NCBI GenBank assembly: GCA_013695055.1
Contig: JACDBF010000326.1
Span: forward strand, 1 to 16,977
Source of the DNA: Actinomycetota bacterium
GTDB lineage: Bacteria > Actinomycetota > CADDZG01 > WHSQ01
Length of the DNA: 16,977 nucleotides
Direction: 5' to 3'
The position numbers and the translations under genes are program-made. This document shows positions 12,404 through 16,977 of this stretch, piece by piece. Numbering within the stretch: position 1 is the stretch's first letter; the number at the start of each line of letters is the position of its first letter. The notes under the pieces are model-generated. The model made no database searches, had not been told where the DNA came from, and was given only the letters and a program-made list of their open reading frames with translations.

Positions 12404-13418
12404 CGGTGAGCTTCGGCTCTCGGCGCGCCGCTTCGCGCCGCCAGAACAGATAGGAGACGGCGCCTACCGGGATGGGCAGAACGAAAGTGAGCAGACGGTA
12501 GACGAGCACCGCTGCAACGACCCTGGGTTCGTTACCACCGGCCGCCACCAGGGTGGCCGTCATCCCGAGCTCTACGACACCGAGTCCTCCCGGAGTGATG
12601 GGCAGAGCCGAGAGCAGCCGGATGAAAGCGAATGCTGCCAGGGCTTCCTCCCAGCTTACGGTTGCATTCGCAACGCCGACATGTCGCAAGGTCACCAGCA
12701 GCACCAAATAGAGCGTCACGTGGCTGATGAGAGTCGCCGCCGTCAGACGCAACCATTGCGTGCGTACGAGGGCAATCGTCTTCCGACGGAAGCCGGCGGC
12801 CGTTGCACCCCAGTCGTCGCGGGGCGGACGATGGGTGACGGGTGCCACTAAGGAGGCACCGGCGGCCAAGAGCGCACCTACTCTGAGCGCTCCTCTCTCG
12901 CTTCTCAGGACCATCGCGAATCCAAGGATCGCTCCGGCCACGACCACGCCGGCGACCGAGGTGCCTACGAGCGCTCCTCCGGCATTACCTCCGAGCGCCA
13001 GCAGGGCCAGGGCTACCACCGGCATCGCCAGCTTGGCAAAGGTGTTCCAGGTGCCCGTAAGCGCCAGCGAGATGGCGATGTCGGCCGACGCGAACCCATA
13101 AGAGACATACATTGCCGTCTGCAGCCCGGCCCCCAATGCGGCTCCACCCGGCAGCGTGTTAGAGATCGCCGTAGACGTTTGAGTGATCTTCATCGCCTGC
13201 CTATGGCCGAGCCCAGGCCTGGCCGTCACCTCGACCAGCCAGTAGGTCGCCTGGTTCCACACCGCCAAAACCGCGAGCGTCAGCAGCTCTAGCCATGTCA
13301 TCGCCCGGATGGCCGCCCACACCTCTGTGAAGTCGACGAGGCGGGGCAGAAAGTAGACGAAGATCATTCCCACCACCGCAACGGCCACGACCGCCTGGGC
13401 AATCCGACTCGCCGACAT
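12396..13418 (-). CDS. LPG-synthase-like transmembrane protein (UPF0104 / flippase-like family)
   Basis: The product has 340 residues and about eight TM helices. It matches the membrane half of lysylphosphatidylglycerol synthases (the MprF flippase-like domain): an N-terminal VVAVAVVGMIFVYFLPRLVDFTEVWAAIRAM, the conserved QTSTAISNTLPGGAALGAGLQTAMYVSYG, and LLSALPITPGGLGVVELGM near the C-terminus. The cytoplasmic acyltransferase half of MprF is absent, as in most UPF0104 proteins, which are thought to act on lipids or glycolipids at the membrane; the substrate is not readable. ATG 13418 has GGCGG just before it. The 145-bp gap to the ABC ATPase gene shows no ORF and no strong hairpin, so it may contain a separate promoter. 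Confidence 0.87.
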   Translation of the reverse strand: MSASRIAQAVVAVAVVGMIFVYFLPRLVDFTEVWAAIRAMTWLELLTLAVLAVWNQATYWLVEVTARPGLGHRQAMKITQTSTAISNTLPGGAALGAGLQTAMYVSYGFASADIAISLALTGTWNTFAKLAMPVVALALLALGGNAGGALVGTSVAGVVVAGAILGFAMVLRSERGALRVGALLAAGASLVAPVTHRPPRDDWGATAAGFRRKTIALVRTQWLRLTAATLISHVTLYLVLLVTLRHVGVANATVSWEEALAAFAFIRLLSALPITPGGLGVVELGMTATLVAAGGNEPRVVAAVLVYRLLTFVLPIPVGAVSYLFWRREAARREPKLTGG

Positions 13419-13563
13419 CCGCCTTGACTCTGGAGTGTCGCTTGGTTTCAGAAGAGCGCCTCCTCGTCATTGAGGCAAAACGGATAGCATGTCCAACCGA
13501 TCGAAGCTCTGATAGTGGCCGACGCCGCCGCGCTTCGCAAGAAGAGGAGGGCCGGCTGCAGAT

Positions 13564-14604
13564 TCAGTCGGCTTGTGACGTGAGGGTGCTGCTGTGCAGG
13601 GCCTCTCCGGAAGGTTGCATGTCGGCGCCGACGATCATGTCGGCCATGCTGGGAGAGCCCATCTGCTTCCGGAAGTCCGTGGGCGTGTACCCGGTAACGA
13701 CTGTATCCATGGTCGCTCTTGCGGTGACGGAACGGGGGAGCCCGAAAATGGGAGCGAGCTCGCCGAAGTAGCGGCCGCCGGTGACCCTGTCGATGACCTG
13801 CTCTGATCCGTCTCCCAGGTTGCGCACCAGCTCTATCTCGCCCCGCCAGACGATGTAGATGAGATCGCCGGCGTCCCCTTGGCGAAAGATGACGTTCCCC
13901 GCCCCCAGCACCTGATGCTCGGGGGGACGAGCGGTCACAGCGCCTCTTGGCGCCAGCTCCACGATGCGGTCGGCCAGCGGTAGCAAGCGTTCGTCGTGGG
14001 TGGCGACTATGATCGTCCTGCCCGAATTCGCGAGCTCGCGGAGCAAGCGCAGGATCCCCTCGACTTGGATGTAGTCGAGATGAGCGGTCGGCTCGTCGGC
14101 AAGCACGAGCGTTGGATCGTGAGCTAGAGCCCGCGCTATGGCCACTCGCTGCTGTTGTCCTCCGGAGAGCTTGCCCGGCTTGTGAGCCATGCGATCGGAT
14201 AGCTCCACCCTGTGAAGAAGCGAAACGGCGCGTGCGCGCGCCTCCTTGGGCCGCGTCTTTGCCGCAAGGAGCGGCACCTGCACGTTCTCGAGGGCGGTGA
14301 GGCTGGGGATGAGGTTGAAGGCCTGGAATACGACTCCGACCGTCGCTCTTCTGTACTCGGTGAGAGCTCGCTCCTTCAGAGCGCTGACGTCGGTATCGCC
14401 GAAGCGCACGGAGCCGGACTGGGGCTTCAGTATCCCGGCGAGCACCGAGAGCAAGGTCGTCTTTCCACAGCCGCTGGGTCCGAGCATGACAACCAGCTCT
14501 CCGGACGAGACAAAGAGATCGAGGCGGTCGATCGCTCGCACGACGTAATCCCCGCTCTTGTACTCGATGGTGAGATCGCGGATGTCGAGGTCGGGCATGG
14601 TCAT
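13564..14604 (-). CDS. ABC transporter ATPase (MacB/LolD class) with C-terminal cyclic-nucleotide-binding domain
   Basis: The product has 346 residues. Residues 1-225 form a full ABC ATPase: Walker A GPSGCGKTT (42-50), Q-loop near FQAF (93-96), signature LSGGQ (146-150), Walker B LVLADE (166-171) and H-loop H203. The closest kin are MacB/LolD/DevA-type ATPases that work with FtsX-like permeases. Residues about 230-325 add a cNMP/CAP-type beta barrel: VIFRQGDAGDLIYIVWRGEIELV, then the phosphate-binding cassette GRYFGELAPIFGLPRSVTARAT with E282 and R291 in the positions that contact the nucleotide in CAP-like domains. The ATPase is thus possibly gated by cAMP, cGMP or another ligand. The ATG overlaps the permease stop by 4 nt. 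The domain call is firm, the ligand unknown. Confidence 0.9.
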   Translation of the reverse strand: MTMPDLDIRDLTIEYKSGDYVVRAIDRLDLFVSSGELVVMLGPSGCGKTTLLSVLAGILKPQSGSVRFGDTDVSALKERALTEYRRATVGVVFQAFNLIPSLTALENVQVPLLAAKTRPKEARARAVSLLHRVELSDRMAHKPGKLSGGQQQRVAIARALAHDPTLVLADEPTAHLDYIQVEGILRLLRELANSGRTIIVATHDERLLPLADRIVELAPRGAVTARPPEHQVLGAGNVIFRQGDAGDLIYIVWRGEIELVRNLGDGSEQVIDRVTGGRYFGELAPIFGLPRSVTARATMDTVVTGYTPTDFRKQMGSPSMADMIVGADMQPSGEALHSSTLTSQAD

Positions 14605-15647
14605 GCACCTCCGAACGCGAGGGCCGGATCGACTCCCACGGCGCGTCGTAGTCCCGCAATGCTCGCAAGAAGCCCAACCGAGATGGCGATGCCGAACAGA
14701 GAGACATAGGAGCTGGAGGAGATTTCGACTGCAAAGGGGAAGGTCGGCCCCAGAAGCTGGGTCAGTCCAATGGCCAGGATCGCGGATGCAACCGACAGCA
14801 CTATCGCTTGAAGGGCAAGGTCCATCATCAAAGTGCGATTAGGCGCGCCGGTGGCTTTCAGCACCGCGAAATCGCGCGTTCGGTCGAGCGCGGAGACATA
14901 GATGATCGAGCCGACGATGCCCGCCGCCGTGAGCCACAGCAGGGCGCTGATGAAGTCGATCGATTGCGATCCGCTGGCGAGCGGACGCTCGAGATCGGCG
15001 CGCACCTGGCCGGAGTCGAGCACGTCGAGACCCTCGGGGAGGGAGGTCGGCCGTCCCTTGGCGATGATGGTGGATGCAAGGGGCTTGCCGGAGAAGCCAA
15101 TTCGCTGGGCGTCCTCCAAGGAGACGAACATGGTTGGAGTGCCGAAGTAGAAGGTGATTCCGTCGGCTACTCCGGTGACCTCGAGAGTCCGGCCGCCTAC
15201 CGACATGCGCTCGCCCACGCCCACGCCCAAGAACGAGTCGACTACCGCCTCGCCGGGCCCCCGGGGCGTGCGCCCCTCCGTGACGGGCGGCGACCCGAGG
15301 CCTCCGATGCGGTAGCCGATGATATTCACGTCCAAGTCGACGGGTTCCTGCATGGCCGACCGGAGGATCACCAGAGGATCGGCCGCCTCCACGCCCGCCG
15401 AGGCCGCGATGGCCTCGGCGGTATCTGCTCGCACGACGGTTGCTCCCGTAAATGGTCCCAACGTGCCGTGGGCCACCACCCATGAGTCGGCCCCGATGAC
15501 GTCGGTGATCCTGCGAATCTCGTTGTGCAGGCTGGCACTCACGCCGGCCATGAGAAGCGTCATCGCAAAGACCAGGGAAGTGGCAAGAACGGCGATGGAA
15601 AACCGCCTGTGCCTGAATTGAAGGTCTCTAAGGCTGATCATCCACAT
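14601..15647 (-). CDS. FtsX/MacB-like ABC transporter permease
   Basis: The product has 348 residues with four TM helices in the FtsX order: one at about 17-38, a long extracytoplasmic domain (about 40-228: SLHNEIRRITDVIGADSWVVAHGT ... VVDSFLGVGVGERMSVGGRTLEVTGV), then three at about 230-252, 280-300 and 312-333. The conserved cytoplasmic ALDRTRDFAVLKATGAPNRTLM loop after the second helix contacts the ATPase. Such permeases do not import; they move lipids, peptides or drugs, or do mechanical work across the envelope. No HlyD/MacA-type adaptor gene is beside it. The start is ATG 15647 with GGGAG 6 nt upstream; the stop overlaps the ATPase start. First gene of the minus-strand group. Confidence 0.9.
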   Translation of the reverse strand: MWMISLRDLQFRHRRFSIAVLATSLVFAMTLLMAGVSASLHNEIRRITDVIGADSWVVAHGTLGPFTGATVVRADTAEAIAASAGVEAADPLVILRSAMQEPVDLDVNIIGYRIGGLGSPPVTEGRTPRGPGEAVVDSFLGVGVGERMSVGGRTLEVTGVADGITFYFGTPTMFVSLEDAQRIGFSGKPLASTIIAKGRPTSLPEGLDVLDSGQVRADLERPLASGSQSIDFISALLWLTAAGIVGSIIYVSALDRTRDFAVLKATGAPNRTLMMDLALQAIVLSVASAILAIGLTQLLGPTFPFAVEISSSSYVSLFGIAISVGLLASIAGLRRAVGVDPALAFGGA

Positions 15648-15822
15648 GCGGCGCTCCCAAACTCTTGTCTCAGCTTCCGCTCTTGAGGACCGTATCCCTG
15701 GAGCGTTCCGTGATCGTTACGGCCCCGAGGGCGAATGAAACGTTCAGCATGTGCGCAGCCGATGCACCCAGAGCCCGCGCGCGCACGCCGCCGCCCGACC
15801 CTGGTGCGTGAATACTTGGTCG
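15648..15822. promoter_or_regulatory. Divergent intergenic region between the ABC permease and CDF genes
   Basis: These 175 bp must hold promoters for both directions. A minus-strand TACGGT (a TANNNT match) lies about 40 nt before the permease ATG. An 11-nt inverted repeat TGAA-N3-TTCA (15736-15746) lies near the middle; its half-sites resemble ArsR/SmtB-type metal-sensor operators, which would suit a metal exporter, but the match is short. No ORF here is credible. Confidence 0.3.
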
Positions 15823-16674
15823 ATGACCTCAAGCAAGGCTCTGAAGATCGCCCTGGCCGCCAACGGCGCATTCTTTTTCGTCGAGGTGTTCGGCGGCGTG
15901 GCCTTTCATTCGCTGGCGCTCTTGGCGGACGCGTCCCACATGCTTTCGGACGTGGCCGGCCTCGGCATCGCTCTCGTCGCCCAGAGCCTGATGTCTCGAC
16001 CGGCGACTCCCCGGCACACCTATGGGTTGCAGCGGGCCGAGGTGCTCGGAGCTCAGGCGAACGGAGTGATCCTCGTCGCGGCCGCCGGGTGGCTTTTCTT
16101 CGAGGCCTTCGACCGGCTGGCGGATGCTCCGCGCGTCGACGGTGGAGGGCTGGTTCTGGTCGCGGCGCTCGGCCTGGCGGTGAATCTCGGCAGCGCCTTG
16201 TTGCTGGCCCGCTCCAGGCGAAGCAGTCTCAACATTCGGGCGGCGTTCCTGCACATGATTCTCGACGCGCTGGGGTCCCTGGGAGCGGTTGGTGCGGGGA
16301 TCGCCATCCTCGGTTGGGGCGCCTACTGGGTCGATCCGGCCGTGTCGATCCTGATCGGCTTCTTGGTCTTGTGGTCGGCCGCTCGGCTTCTCAGGGATAC
16401 GACCGCCGTGCTCATGGAGGCGACTCCGAGAGGCATCGATCCAAACGAGGTCGACGACGCCCTCGAGGGGGACGGGGCCGTTGAGGCGGTCCACCATCTT
16501 CACCTGTGGAACCTGGCCTCGGATGTTCCGGCCCTATCGGCTCATGTCGTGCTGGGCGACGAGACCACGTTGCATGAGGCGCAGCTCGAGGGAGAGCGCC
16601 TAAGGCTGATGCTGCGAGAACGCTTCGGGATCGAGCACGCCACCCTCGCGCTGGAGTGTCACCCCTGCGAATAG
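15823..16674 (+). CDS. CDF-family cation efflux transporter (Zn2+/Co2+/Cd2+ exporter)
   Basis: The product has 283 residues from ATG 15823, with six TM helices and a C-terminal cytoplasmic domain. The metal-site residues are present: H39 and D43 in TM2 (LADASHMLSDVAGL) and H144 and D148 in TM5 (RAAFLHMILDALGSLG). This HxxxD/HxxxD arrangement is typical of CzcD/ZnT-like zinc transporters, which exchange cytoplasmic Zn2+ for H+. The cytoplasmic domain (about 205-283) has VEAVHHLHLWNLASDVPALSAHVVLGDE and ends HATLALECHPCE, the usual dimerisation fold with a Cys pair at the tail. There is no His-rich loop. In-frame starts upstream at 15751 and 15808 add unconserved residues and are less likely. 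With the ZIP gene it makes an import/export pair near one another. Confidence 0.9.
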   Translation: MTSSKALKIALAANGAFFFVEVFGGVAFHSLALLADASHMLSDVAGLGIALVAQSLMSRPATPRHTYGLQRAEVLGAQANGVILVAAAGWLFFEAFDRLADAPRVDGGGLVLVAALGLAVNLGSALLLARSRRSSLNIRAAFLHMILDALGSLGAVGAGIAILGWGAYWVDPAVSILIGFLVLWSAARLLRDTTAVLMEATPRGIDPNEVDDALEGDGAVEAVHHLHLWNLASDVPALSAHVVLGDETTLHEAQLEGERLRLMLRERFGIEHATLALECHPCE

Positions 16675-16697
16675 CCGGGCCTCGAAGGCCACCCGGC
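16674..16697 (+). terminator. Hairpin directly after the CDF stop codon
   Basis: GCCGGG-CCT (16674-16682), loop CGA, then AGG (16686-16688), a 3-nt bulge CCA and CCCGGC (16692-16697) make a 9-bp bulged stem whose first base is the last base of the stop codon. A C-run rather than a T-run follows, so it is terminator-like but not a classical intrinsic terminator. Confidence 0.45.
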
Positions 16698-16703
16698 CCC
16701 CCT

Positions 16704-16748
16704 CGAGTGGGTGGGGAGTGGCGCTATGCGCCATCTGTCACCCACTCG
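16704..16748. repeat. Nested perfect hairpin: 10-bp outer and 6-bp inner stems
   Basis: CGAGTGGGTG (16704-16713) pairs perfectly with CACCCACTCG (16739-16748). Inside it TGGCGC (16719-16724), loop TAT and GCGCCA (16728-16733) form a second perfect stem, separated from the first by 5-nt strands on both sides, a symmetric internal loop. It follows the first post-CDF hairpin by 6 nt. It may stabilise the 3' end of the CDF mRNA, act as a bidirectional terminator, or be a small structured RNA or an extragenic palindrome. Confidence 0.55.
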
Positions 16749-16977
16749 GCGATGCAGGTAAAGGCCGATTGAGCCTGGTTAGACTTAATCTTTAGAGAGT
16801 ACGACTACTTCTGCATTCCGCACGAAGAACAGGGCATGAGGGGAACGATCATCGTAGAAGAGTGATCCGCCACAGCATTCCCTCTGATGTCGGCCGGCGA
16901 ACACTCAGAGTGTCGGCGAGGCGATAGTCGCCCGGGGGGCTCGGATGGTTCCCTCGACTCGGACTCAGGCAACGACG
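16749..16977. other. Right-end non-coding stretch with short palindromes
   Basis: No convincing gene is seen. Small inverted repeats are ACGAT-C-ATCGT (16845-16855) and ACACT-CAG-AGTGT (16901-16913), the latter flanked by GCCG and CGGC. A more AT-rich patch (about 16779-16802, around TTAGACTTAATC) could hold a promoter for a gene beyond the window. A minus-strand frame is open from the right edge to a TAG near 16805 and would end CSSCGMQK, but it lacks coding character. Confidence 0.4.

Noticed and set aside
13448..14734. 428-codon minus-strand frame across the ABC ATPase
   Set aside because: Shadow of the ATPase; it contains none of its motifs and is Arg/Ser-rich.
16805..16977. C-terminal part of a minus-strand gene ending CSSCGMQK
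   Set aside because: The frame is open for 57 codons, but composition is Pro/Ser/Arg-rich with weak codon bias, and no family is recognisable; it needs the sequence beyond the edge.
1..16977. CRISPR arrays, tRNA or rRNA genes, IS elements, phage or toxin-antitoxin genes
   Set aside because: I saw no regularly spaced repeats, cloverleaf-like sequences, transposase or integrase motifs, or small paired toxin-antitoxin genes on reading both strands.

Overview
The window is GC-rich, densely packed bacterial DNA and most probably comes from an uncultured actinobacterium (Actinomycetota). The evidence is two proteins of deazaflavin/F420-type flavin-fold families (a PPOX-class protein and a Ddn-like protein), TANNNT -10 boxes lying 5-8 nt in front of several start codons (leaderless mRNAs), frequent GTG starts, and families common in that phylum (PadR + HAAS pair, SnoaL, LPG-synthase-like TM protein). 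The phylum call is inference; there is no rRNA or other phylogenetic marker in the window.

Left part (1-2.8 kb): a single-TM exported protein gene broken by an in-frame TGA and running off the left edge; a protein with two tandem SnoaL-like domains; a PPOX-class flavin protein gene whose 5' end has no usable start and looks frameshifted; and a LuxR/NarL-type regulator whose receiver domain has lost every phosphorylation residue. Then (2.9-3.9 kb) comes a PadR repressor translationally coupled to a HAAS-domain membrane protein, behind a promoter with an inverted repeat.

Middle (3.9-10.2 kb): a two-domain NifU/NfuA-type Fe-S carrier and an ATP-grasp ligase start 18 bp apart on opposite strands. 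They are followed by a seven-gene minus-strand operon (10208 down to 5940) for a multisubunit cation/proton antiporter. Its gene order E-F-G-MbhD-(MbhE+B)-C-D is that of the antiporter half of archaeal Mbh/Mbs complexes, not the usual bacterial A-B-C-D-E-F-G. There is no ND5-like MrpA, the MbhE and MrpB parts are fused in one polypeptide, and no hydrogenase genes are attached. Every junction is an overlap or a 2-nt gap. A near-perfect 18-bp palindrome sits at the predicted transcription start.

Right part (10.3-16.7 kb): a VOC-family protein; then a minus-strand group comprising an FtsX/MacB-type permease, an ABC ATPase carrying a C-terminal cyclic-nucleotide-binding domain, an LPG-synthase-like membrane protein, a Ddn-like domain fused to a multi-TM membrane domain, and a ZIP-family metal transporter. 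Divergent from this group is a CDF metal exporter. The last 300 bp hold two strong hairpins, one nested with perfect 10-bp and 6-bp stems, and no convincing gene.

Taken together the window is mainly membrane and ion homeostasis: Na+/H+ antiport, metal import and export, and an ABC system that may sense cNMP. No classical mobile element, CRISPR, tRNA or rRNA is visible. The most unusual items are the domain fusions (ABC-cNMP, Ddn-membrane, MbhE-MrpB), the Mbh-like stand-alone antiporter, the phosphorylation-dead receiver, and the cluster of damaged genes at the left end.
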